Below, piece by piece: positions 26,934-33,879 of a stretch of 64,000 nt of DNA. The DNA is from Thermococcus camini (GTDB lineage Archaea > Methanobacteriota_B > Thermococci > Thermococcales > Thermococcaceae). A program made the translations under genes and the position numbers. The stretch is taken from positions 500,277 to 564,276 of the forward strand of contig NZ_LR881183.1 of the NCBI RefSeq assembly GCF_904067545.1, written 5' to 3'. Within the stretch, counting starts at the first letter, position 1, and each line of letters starts with the position of its first letter. The notes below the pieces were generated by a model. The model was not told where the DNA came from. It ran no database searches and saw nothing but the letters and a program-made list of their open reading frames with translations.

Positions 26934-28379
26934 ATGTGCGAGTACACCTACGAGAACGGGCAGAGGTGCAGACTGAAGCCCATCGAGGGCTCCGCCTACT
27001 GTCCCCTCCATATCCCCTACGACGAGGGCGAGAAGCTTTTGGGGAATGAAATAAAGAGGGTGAAGGAAGAGACCTTTCTCAAAAGGCTCAAGGCCGGCCA
27101 GACCTATTTTGAGGGAGTCTACCTTTACGATGTCAAAATAAGCGATTTCAAAGCCGAGAAGCCGATAGTCTTTAAAAACTCGCAGATCAGGACGGTGCTC
27201 TTCGACGGCCTTAACGTGCCGGGTGTGACCGTCTACAACTCCACCGTGGGCAGGCTGGTCGTCTTTGAGAGCAGGATGGGGACATTCACGGTTCACGGCT
27301 CCCGCGTTTTCGGCCTGAACCTGCTTCGCGTTAGCTTCTCTAACTCGGTCTACATCAGGAATTCGAGCGTTCGCTACGTCATGATAAACTCGACCGAGTA
27401 CACCGGCAAAGGGGAGGAGGGGGAGAGGGAGTACGGAGAAAAAAGAACCGCCACGGGGAGGATAGAGCTGAGCGGCCTGAATGAAGTCCGCAGGATTGGA
27501 ATAAACGTCCGTTATCCCCTTCTGCGGAAAATCCTTGAGGAGCATGGGGTAAAACCATCTGAATCGCGTGAGAGGGCCGTTAAGGCCACGGCCCTTGTTC
27601 TCCGGGACATAGACTTCGACCAGTCGGCGCGCTTCAAGAGACAGGTCAGGCTCAGCATAAGGCGGTTCCACGGCAACCTCGTCCTTGAGAACCTCAACGT
27701 CTTCGGCCACGCCGAGGTCCTGGGAAGCTGGCTCAGGAATCCCGAGTTCGTGCACACGAGGGTCATGGGCAACCTGATATTCCGGAAGGTGTCTTTCCAC
27801 GGCGACTTCGCTTGGAACTCCACGGTTCTGCCCAACATCCCGGTGGAACTAAGCGTTGAAGGCTTCGTTGAAGTCGAGGACTGTAAGTTCAACAGCCACC
27901 GCGCGGCGGAGGTTCTCTACCGCCTGGCAAGAATAAGCTGGGAGCGGAACGGGGACTTCGAGAGGGCCGACCGCTACTACTACCTGGAGATGGTGGCCAA
28001 GAGGAACTCCCGGCTGAGCGGCAGGAGAAAGGGAGTCAAAAGGCTCTTCATGAGAATGGAGTCTGCCTTTGAGTGGCTCTTCGCGGATTTGACCTGCAAG
28101 TACGGTACCGACTGGAAGAGGCCGATACTGATATGGCTTGGGGCGGTGAACGTCTTCTTCCCGGTTCTCTTTTTCCTGACGAAAAGCGTTGAAGGCCTCT
28201 CTGGAAGTATGGGCTTCCTTGACTACGAGTACTTCAGCGTTGTTACCGCCACAACCCTTGGCTACGGCGACTACCATCCGATAGGCGTCGGCAGGGTTAT
28301 AGCGTCGGTCGAGGCCCTCTTTGGCATGTTCATGTGGGCGGTGTTCCTGACGGTGTTCGCGAGGAAGTACATGAGGTGA
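26934..28379 (+). CDS. Two-TM potassium channel with zinc-knuckle and beta-helix-like N-terminal region
   Basis: 481 residues. The C-terminus (about 395-481) is a minimal channel: one membrane helix, a pore loop with the selectivity filter TTLGYGD (residues 440-446), and a second helix, with no cytoplasmic domain after it. The N-terminus has Cys2-x9-Cys12-x10-Cys23-x2-His26, a CCCH zinc-binding spacing. Between them (about 60-330) is a soluble region with repeated short beta stretches (FKNSQIRTVLFDG, VTVYNSTVGRLVVFES), like a pentapeptide or beta-helix fold. It presumably senses a cytoplasmic signal and gates K+ flow. RBS GGGGAG. Confidence 0.88.
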   Translation: MCEYTYENGQRCRLKPIEGSAYCPLHIPYDEGEKLLGNEIKRVKEETFLKRLKAGQTYFEGVYLYDVKISDFKAEKPIVFKNSQIRTVLFDGLNVPGVTVYNSTVGRLVVFESRMGTFTVHGSRVFGLNLLRVSFSNSVYIRNSSVRYVMINSTEYTGKGEEGEREYGEKRTATGRIELSGLNEVRRIGINVRYPLLRKILEEHGVKPSESRERAVKATALVLRDIDFDQSARFKRQVRLSIRRFHGNLVLENLNVFGHAEVLGSWLRNPEFVHTRVMGNLIFRKVSFHGDFAWNSTVLPNIPVELSVEGFVEVEDCKFNSHRAAEVLYRLARISWERNGDFERADRYYYLEMVAKRNSRLSGRRKGVKRLFMRMESAFEWLFADLTCKYGTDWKRPILIWLGAVNVFFPVLFFLTKSVEGLSGSMGFLDYEYFSVVTATTLGYGDYHPIGVGRVIASVEALFGMFMWAVFLTVFARKYMR

Positions 28380-28383
28380 TACC

Positions 28384-29514
28384 ATGAGGATAGGGCTCAT
28401 AATCAACCCCATAGCGGGAATGGGGGGCAGAGTGGCGCTCAAAGGTACTGACGGTGTTGTTGAGGAGGCGATACAGAGGGGTGCAAAGCCCATCGCGGCT
28501 GACGTTGCGAGGCTTTTCCTCCACGAGCTGAACAACTACGCGGAGGGAAGGGGGGTCGAGTTTTTAACCGGCCCCGATGGTTTGGGGGAAGAGGTTCTGG
28601 CGGAGTTCGATTTCCCCTACGAGGTCATCAGACACAGGGATGTACGTTACCGCGAAGTCCTCGGCGTTAGGATTCCGGATACGGATAGCGAGGACACGAA
28701 GGAACTTGTGAAGAGAATGCTCGACCAGGTTGAGCTGATAGTCTTTGCCGGCGGCGACGGAACCGCGAGGGACGTTTTCAGCGTCGCCAGGAGGAAGGTT
28801 CCAATACTCGGCGTTCCGACGGGCGTTAAGATGTTTTCGGGGGTCTTTGCGGCATCCCCCGAGGACGCGGCAAGGCTCGTTGCTGAGTTCCTCAAAGGGA
28901 ACGCCGAGCTGGTGGAGCGGGACGTCATGGACTTGGACGAGAACGCCTTCAGGCACGACGAGGTGAGGCCGAAGCACTACGGAAAGGCCCTAACCCCCTA
29001 CGCCGAGCTCCTCCTTCAGGGTGCGAAGGAGCCCACGAAGACGGACGAGGCCGAGGATGTGGATGCCATAATAGAGGCCCTGGCCGAGGAGCTTGAGGAT
29101 GGGATATATTTCCTCGGCGCTGGCTCGACCCTCAAGAAGCTCAAAGATCTGCTTGGGATAAACGGAACTCTCCTGGGCGTTGACATCGTCGAGATTAAGA
29201 ACGGTGAGGCCAGGCTCCTCGTTAAAGACGCCGCGGAGAAAGACCTGCTGAGGTTCGCGGGGGAGAATACAAGGATAGTTGTAACCGTAATCGGGGGCCT
29301 TGGATTTCTCTTCGGTAGAGGAAACCAGCAGTTCTCGGCGGAAGTCCTTAGGAGGATTCCGAAGGAGAACATAATCGTCGTGGCGACGCCTTCCAAGCTC
29401 AGGAATGGCTTTGTCAGGGTTTACACAGGAAATAAGGAGGTTGATGACAAGTTACGTGGCTATATCCGAGTCCGCGTGGGCCCCTGGATGGAGCGTATGG
29501 TGAGGGTAATCTAA
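28384..29514 (+). CDS. ATP-NAD kinase family protein
   Basis: 376 residues, longer than classical NAD kinase (about 280) and matching the COG3199 group. The N-terminus MRIGLIINPIAGMGG and the GGDGT motif (FAGGDGTARDV, about 120-130) are the kinase signatures. NAD kinase makes NADP+ from NAD+, but COG3199 proteins may use other substrates. It starts four bases after the channel gene, so the two are probably translated together. Confidence 0.88.
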   Translation: MRIGLIINPIAGMGGRVALKGTDGVVEEAIQRGAKPIAADVARLFLHELNNYAEGRGVEFLTGPDGLGEEVLAEFDFPYEVIRHRDVRYREVLGVRIPDTDSEDTKELVKRMLDQVELIVFAGGDGTARDVFSVARRKVPILGVPTGVKMFSGVFAASPEDAARLVAEFLKGNAELVERDVMDLDENAFRHDEVRPKHYGKALTPYAELLLQGAKEPTKTDEAEDVDAIIEALAEELEDGIYFLGAGSTLKKLKDLLGINGTLLGVDIVEIKNGEARLLVKDAAEKDLLRFAGENTRIVVTVIGGLGFLFGRGNQQFSAEVLRRIPKENIIVVATPSKLRNGFVRVYTGNKEVDDKLRGYIRVRVGPWMERMVRVI

Positions 29515-29568
29515 GCCAAACCAGAAGCCGTTTATAGGACCTTTCCCTATTTTCAGTCGGTGAACCGT

Positions 29569-30468
29569 ATGAAGTACAGCCGTATAGCGGTTAGGCTCTT
29601 TGAGAGGGAGGGGGAGGACACGTTCTACGACCCCGTTTACCACGGCAGGACTCTCAAGGTTTTCGGAATGGACGAATGGCCGGGAAAGGCCCTTAAGTAC
29701 CTGGTGGATAGATACCGGGAGATTGATTACGGGACAGTTATCTTCGACACTGAGGGGGACTTTCCGGAGGATGGGTTTGACACTATCATCCGGGTGAAGG
29801 ACGGCGAGGGAACGGGCCTTGACCCGATAGCCCTTGCCAGGGAGGGCCTTTTGGACGGCTACACAGCTGCAACGATAGTCCAGACCGTCTATGGGTTGGA
29901 CAGAACCCTGACGGAAAGGCTCTACGCTGACTTCCTTGCCGGGAAGGTGAGGAGCGTTCCAGAGGCCATGAAGTCGGACGGAAAATACGCCGAGGTTATA
30001 AGGGAAAGCTACACGCCCCTGGACGAGGCATTCTACTCTGGAAAGCTCCCTGAGTTCGGAAAGAACATCCTGGTGGAGCTGGGGGAGACCTACAGCATAA
30101 CCCTTGCTGGAATAGCGTTTCTGGTTGTGAGCGCGGTGATTAGACACAGGAGGAACACCATGATAGGTGTCAACGATGCGGCCGTTTTGGCCTACACAAC
30201 AGCCGGCGGTGCGGCAATACCGTTAATAACGAGGCCCATAAGGGCAAGGGTGACGGTTCTCGCAACTCAGTACGCGATAGACTCGATAATGAACCTGGCC
30301 GGCCCTACTCTTGTTCTCTACCATGACCCCGACACTCAGAGCGTTATCTACGAGACGAACGGAGTTCCACCCGGCCCGATGAGGAAGCACGTCCACAAGG
30401 GAGAGGCGGCCTTTATCTACCGCACTCCGGAGACGATAAACGTGGAATGGGGGGAGCTGCCCCGCTGA
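29569..30468 (+). CDS. Degenerate HerA/VirB4-like ATPase homologue (hypothetical)
   Basis: 299 residues from the ATG at 29569 (a GTG at 29560 is an alternative). I see parts of a HerA-FtsK-type ATPase: YGTVIFDTEGDF like the strand with the acidic EGEF-type motif, GLDPIALAREG like the following NPL segment, and a C-terminal RVTVLATQ...AGPTLVLYHDPD stretch followed by KGEAAFIY. The P-loop is not intact: GMDEWPGKAL keeps GK but lacks the spacing and the Ser/Thr. It may be a non-hydrolysing relative or a member that uses another site. This is inference from pattern only. Confidence 0.75.
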   Translation: MKYSRIAVRLFEREGEDTFYDPVYHGRTLKVFGMDEWPGKALKYLVDRYREIDYGTVIFDTEGDFPEDGFDTIIRVKDGEGTGLDPIALAREGLLDGYTAATIVQTVYGLDRTLTERLYADFLAGKVRSVPEAMKSDGKYAEVIRESYTPLDEAFYSGKLPEFGKNILVELGETYSITLAGIAFLVVSAVIRHRRNTMIGVNDAAVLAYTTAGGAAIPLITRPIRARVTVLATQYAIDSIMNLAGPTLVLYHDPDTQSVIYETNGVPPGPMRKHVHKGEAAFIYRTPETINVEWGELPR

Positions 30469-30484
30469 TTTACCTTTTTCTTGA
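30469..30484 (+). terminator. T-rich terminator between convergent genes
   Basis: TTTACCTTTTTCTTG follows the stop of the plus-strand gene, in a 47-base gap between two convergent genes. Confidence 0.35.
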
Positions 30485-30515
30485 ACGGCAGTCTTTCAAA
30501 GGGAAAAGAGGGAAA

Positions 30516-31712
30516 TCACTTCAGGCTTCTCACCAGCTCCTCCATGACGCCGAGGAAAGTCTCGACCTCCTCAATGCTGTTGTAGACGTGGAACGAGGCC
30601 CTCACCGTGCCGTTTATTCCGAGCTTCTTCATCACCGGTAACGCGCAGTGATGGCCGGAACGGACCATTATATTGTTCTCGTCGAGTATTGCCGCAACGT
30701 CGTGCGGGTGAAGACCAGGAACGTTGAAGCTCACCACACCGGCGTGCTTCTTCAGGTTTCTTGGCCCGTACCAGGGGACGCCAAGCTCATCTAGACCTTC
30801 CGTTATCCTCTTGACCAGCTTGTGCTCCTGCCTCTCGATTCTGTCCAGCCCTATTCTCTCGATGTACCTTATTCCGGCGGCGAGGCCTATCGCACCGCCT
30901 ATGTTTGGGGTCCCCGCCTCGAACCTCTCAGGTGGCTCTGTCAGCTTGTAAGAGTCAAGCTCAACGTCCTCTATAGTTCCACCGCCTATCAGCGGGGGCT
31001 CGAAGGTATCGAAGAACTCCTCGCTGATGTAGAGGACGCCTATTCCGGTCGGTCCCATCGGCCCCTTGTGGCCTGAAAGCCCGAGGAAGTCAGCGTTCAT
31101 CTTTCTGACATCCACCTCCATATGTCCAGCACTCTGGGCGGCATCAACTACGAAGATGGCCCCCTCTTCCTTTGCCATCTTCCCGAGCTCCTCGACCTCA
31201 TGGATAACGCCCAGGGCGTTGGAGACGTGCTGAACGGCGACGAGCTTTGCCCCCCTGATCTTCCTCTCAGCATCGCTCAAATCCAGGTTGCCCTCGTTGT
31301 CCCCCTCAATGAACTCCAGCTTAAGGCCGAGCTTTTTAGCCAACCTCTGCCAGGGGAGTAAATCCGAGTGGTGCTCGTAGGGAGTCGTCACTATCTTGTC
31401 TCCGGGCTTGAAGAGGTGCTCAAGGCCGAGGGCGACGAGGTTTAAACTCTCGCTCGTGTTCTTGGTGAAGACGATCTCTTCAAAGCGCGCGTTGAGAAAA
31501 TCCGCAACGATTTTCCTGCTCTCCTCGTACCTGTGGGTCGCCATCTGGGAGAGCCTGTGTATTCCCCTGTGGACGTTGGCGCGGTATCTAAGATAGTACT
31601 CGTCCATCGCCTCTACAACCGGCCTCGGCGTGAGCGAAGTGGCCGTGTTGTCGAAGTATATGACTTCCCCTGTCAGCGGGATGTCCTTCCTAACATCCTC
31701 CGGAATCCTCAT
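30516..31712 (-). CDS. Cysteine desulfurase, SufS/Csd type
   Basis: 398 residues. The PLP lysine is in LGLSGHKGPMGPTG and the catalytic cysteine in RSGHHCALP, in the short loop of the SufS group (class II). It releases sulfur from cysteine for iron-sulfur clusters or thio-cofactors. Its ATG overlaps the stop of the 97-residue gene as ATGA, so both are one operon with the SurR-like site at 32051-32067. Placement beside hyp genes suggests supply of sulfur for hydrogenase Fe-S clusters. Confidence 0.93.
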   Translation of the reverse strand: MRIPEDVRKDIPLTGEVIYFDNTATSLTPRPVVEAMDEYYLRYRANVHRGIHRLSQMATHRYEESRKIVADFLNARFEEIVFTKNTSESLNLVALGLEHLFKPGDKIVTTPYEHHSDLLPWQRLAKKLGLKLEFIEGDNEGNLDLSDAERKIRGAKLVAVQHVSNALGVIHEVEELGKMAKEEGAIFVVDAAQSAGHMEVDVRKMNADFLGLSGHKGPMGPTGIGVLYISEEFFDTFEPPLIGGGTIEDVELDSYKLTEPPERFEAGTPNIGGAIGLAAGIRYIERIGLDRIERQEHKLVKRITEGLDELGVPWYGPRNLKKHAGVVSFNVPGLHPHDVAAILDENNIMVRSGHHCALPVMKKLGINGTVRASFHVYNSIEEVETFLGVMEELVRSLK

Positions 31713-32002
31713 GAAACCACCTCCAGAACTCCAGCGCAGTCGTATATGATTCGAGCGAGCTCCTCACCTTTTTTTGGATCCTCGAGGAGCTTGATTATTA
31801 TCTTGCCGCTCGGATAGACGCTCGTTTCGTAGCCCTCCATCTCGAGGATCAGCATCATCCCCGGCAGGAGCTTCTTCACGGTGTAACCCTTCTCCTTCAA
31901 GCACTGGGCTGTTCTGGTCAGATCGACCTTTACCTGGCGCTCCCAGGAGTAACCGCTTATGACGATGCCCTTCATCGTTACGCAGGGTTTTGCGATTATC
32001 AT
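31709..32002 (-). CDS. 97-residue protein with TBP-like half-fold
   Basis: The sequence IVISGYSWERQVKVDLT, then LPGMMLILEMEGYETSVYPSGKIIIK and a following helix (EDPKKGEELARIIY) follows one repeat of the TATA-binding protein: the archaeal TBP repeat has FPG, then SSGKIV, then a helix. A DNA-binding role is not implied; the fold also occurs in other proteins. It is translationally coupled to the cysteine desulfurase, so it may be a partner of that enzyme. Cys7, Cys34 and Cys89 are present. The TBP relation is my inference. Confidence 0.8.
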   Translation of the reverse strand: MIIAKPCVTMKGIVISGYSWERQVKVDLTRTAQCLKEKGYTVKKLLPGMMLILEMEGYETSVYPSGKIIIKLLEDPKKGEELARIIYDCAGVLEVVS

Positions 32003-32050
32003 GTTCTCACCGGTTCGAAATTGGAAAAAGGGCCTTATACAACTTTCCCA

Positions 32051-32067
32051 AACCGAAGGTTAAGGAC
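32051..32067 (-). promoter_or_regulatory. Near-perfect SurR-like site, cysteine desulfurase operon
   Basis: On the minus strand GTC-CTT-AAC-CTTCG-GTT matches eight of nine fixed bases of GTT-N3-AAC-N5-GTT. It lies about 12 bases upstream of the TATA-like GTATAAGG (32032-32039), the same layout as at hypC, hypF and cbiM. Confidence 0.55.
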
Positions 32068-32091
32068 AAAAGTGGGAATCGGGAAAAGGGC

Positions 32092-33114
32092 TCAGCAGAC
32101 CCTTGGAACAGGATCCCCAGCAGGAGGCTCCAAAAAGCGTTTTCCGCCTATGCCAGTCTTGACCAGAACCTTGCCCCTGTAGTCTCCTATGACCTCACCG
32201 ATTATCGCCGCGTTCTTCCCCCTCTCTGTGCTCCTCATCGCCTCCAGCGCCTCTTCCGCGTGCTCTCTGGCAACAATAATCACGACCTTGCCCTCGTTGG
32301 CGACGTCGAAGGGGCTTATGCCCAGCATGTCGCTCGCTGCCCTGACTTCTGGCCTGACCGGCACATCGGCTTCCCTTATGAGTATTCCCACGTTGGCCTT
32401 CTTAGCCATCTCGTTGAGGGCGTTGCTTAAACCTCCCCTCGTGGGATCCTTCATCGCATGGATGTTCTCCCACCCAATGGCTTTGGCAACTGCCTCAACC
32501 ACCTCCCAGATTGGAGCCACGTCGCTTTCCAGCTGTGTCTCGAAGGCTATCCCCTCCCTGTGGCTCATCAAGGCGATGCCATGGTCGCCTACCGTTCCAC
32601 TGATTAAAACCAAGTCGCCGACTTTTGCCCCGGCGTCGCTTATCGGCCTCTCGGCTATTCCAATCCCCGCTGTTATGACGAAGATTCCTATCCCGTCCTC
32701 AACAACTTTGGTGTCGCCCGTAACTATCGGCACCGGAACCTCTTTAGCCGTCTCGTCCATTGAGCGGAGGATTTTCTTCAGGTCTTCGCCGTCGAAGCCT
32801 TCGCCGATTATCATGGAATTGGCCAGAGCGAGCGGTCTGGCCCCCATTACCGCCAAGTCGTTCACGGTTCCGCTGACGGCTAACCTTCCGATGTCTCCGC
32901 CGGGGAAGAATAGAGGCCTGACCGTGTGGCCGTCTATTGTAAAGACGAGGTGCTTATCGCCGAAGGGTATAGTTGCACCATCGTCGAGCTGGTCAAGTCC
33001 GATTCCACCGGCGGATTTCAGGCTCAGATTTTTGAGTATGACGTCCCTCAGGAGCTCCTCCATTATTTCCCCGCCCGCTCCGTGTTCGAGCTTTATCTTC
33101 TCCACCATACTCAT
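32092..33114 (-). CDS. hypE: Hydrogenase maturation protein HypE
   Basis: 340 residues. HypE dehydrates the thiocarbamate made by HypF on its C-terminal cysteine, giving the cyanide ligand of the [NiFe] site. The protein ends PRVC, the required C-terminal cysteine. The N-terminus LEHGAGGEIMEELL and FTIDGHTVRPLFFPGGDIGRLAV are typical of this PurM-like family. Its ATG overlaps the stop of the HEPN gene as ATGA, so it depends on the MNT/HEPN unit for transcription or has an internal promoter. Confidence 0.96.
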   Translation of the reverse strand: MSMVEKIKLEHGAGGEIMEELLRDVILKNLSLKSAGGIGLDQLDDGATIPFGDKHLVFTIDGHTVRPLFFPGGDIGRLAVSGTVNDLAVMGARPLALANSMIIGEGFDGEDLKKILRSMDETAKEVPVPIVTGDTKVVEDGIGIFVITAGIGIAERPISDAGAKVGDLVLISGTVGDHGIALMSHREGIAFETQLESDVAPIWEVVEAVAKAIGWENIHAMKDPTRGGLSNALNEMAKKANVGILIREADVPVRPEVRAASDMLGISPFDVANEGKVVIIVAREHAEEALEAMRSTERGKNAAIIGEVIGDYRGKVLVKTGIGGKRFLEPPAGDPVPRVC

Positions 33115-33509
33115 TCCCCCAGAAAACCCTTGGATAAGAGGTATTCCCTTGTGAAGTCAAGGAACTCCTCGGCGCGCCTTATTTCTTCGGCGGCTTCCTC
33201 CTTTGAGACATTCACCTCAAAGGAATAATCCGCAACCTGTCTTGTTCTAAACGCGAGGTTAATGTACGTGAGGTACTTTCTGGGAACCTCTCCACCCTTG
33301 ACGAAATCCCTGCCGAAGAGTGCTATCGCCGATGAATGCTTTGAAACCTCTATGCCCTTTGTTCTGAGAAACGCCTCCACGCAGTAGAACATGGTGTAGT
33401 AAGCCCGAGACACCGCGAACTCAGGCATGTTCTCTTCGAGTAACTTTTTCGCTGCAAGCAGGCTTTTTTCTGCCTTTTCAAGCATCCTCTTGTACTCCCT
33501 GTGGCTCAT
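33111..33509 (-). CDS. HEPN-domain protein (UPF0332-like)
   Basis: 132 residues, mostly helical. The sequence AEKSLLAAKKLLEENMPEFAVSRAYYTMFYCVEAFLRTKGIE is the standard HEPN opening. The canonical R-x4-6-H ribonuclease motif is not clear; the nearest is R-x8-H. HEPN proteins pair with MNT nucleotidyltransferases as toxin and antitoxin. It overlaps the MNT gene upstream and hypE downstream, both by ATGA. Confidence 0.88.
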   Translation of the reverse strand: MSHREYKRMLEKAEKSLLAAKKLLEENMPEFAVSRAYYTMFYCVEAFLRTKGIEVSKHSSAIALFGRDFVKGGEVPRKYLTYINLAFRTRQVADYSFEVNVSKEEAAEEIRRAEEFLDFTREYLLSKGFLGE

Positions 33510-33832
33510 ATCTCCACACCTTCCCTCCTTGCGTTTATGATCAGTGGATCATAGACCATTTCGGGTTTCTCAGGATACGTGATCAGTGAGAAGACTACTC
33601 CATACCTTAGCACCAAGTCCGTCATGAGCTCGCCGATTTTCCATTCTTTTTCCCGATCCGGCCATTTCTTCACCACGATCAGAACGTCAACGTCGCTGTC
33701 TTCCCTTGCCTCTCCCCTCGCGTATGAGCCGAAGAGTATGACCTCCACCAGGTCATCTCCGAGGATTTCCTCCAGCTTTTCCTTAACCTCGCGGAGGATC
33801 TTTCCCAGTTCGTCTCTCTGGATTACCGGCAT
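33506..33832 (-). CDS. MNT-type nucleotidyltransferase (antitoxin-like)
   Basis: 108 residues from the ATG at 33832, after GGGTGTGG; a GTG at 33841 is an alternative. It has GSYARGEAREDSDVDVLIV, the catalytic GSxxxG...DxD of minimal nucleotidyltransferases. In characterised MNT/HEPN pairs the enzyme adds AMP to the HEPN partner and silences it. A promoter with CTATTTAAATGG lies just upstream; no SurR site is seen there. Confidence 0.9.
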   Translation of the reverse strand: MPVIQRDELGKILREVKEKLEEILGDDLVEVILFGSYARGEAREDSDVDVLIVVKKWPDREKEWKIGELMTDLVLRYGVVFSLITYPEKPEMVYDPLIINARREGVEI

Positions 33833-33879
33833 CAACCACACCCATTTAAATAGTTGTGTTTTTTAGTTAAATCCTTATC

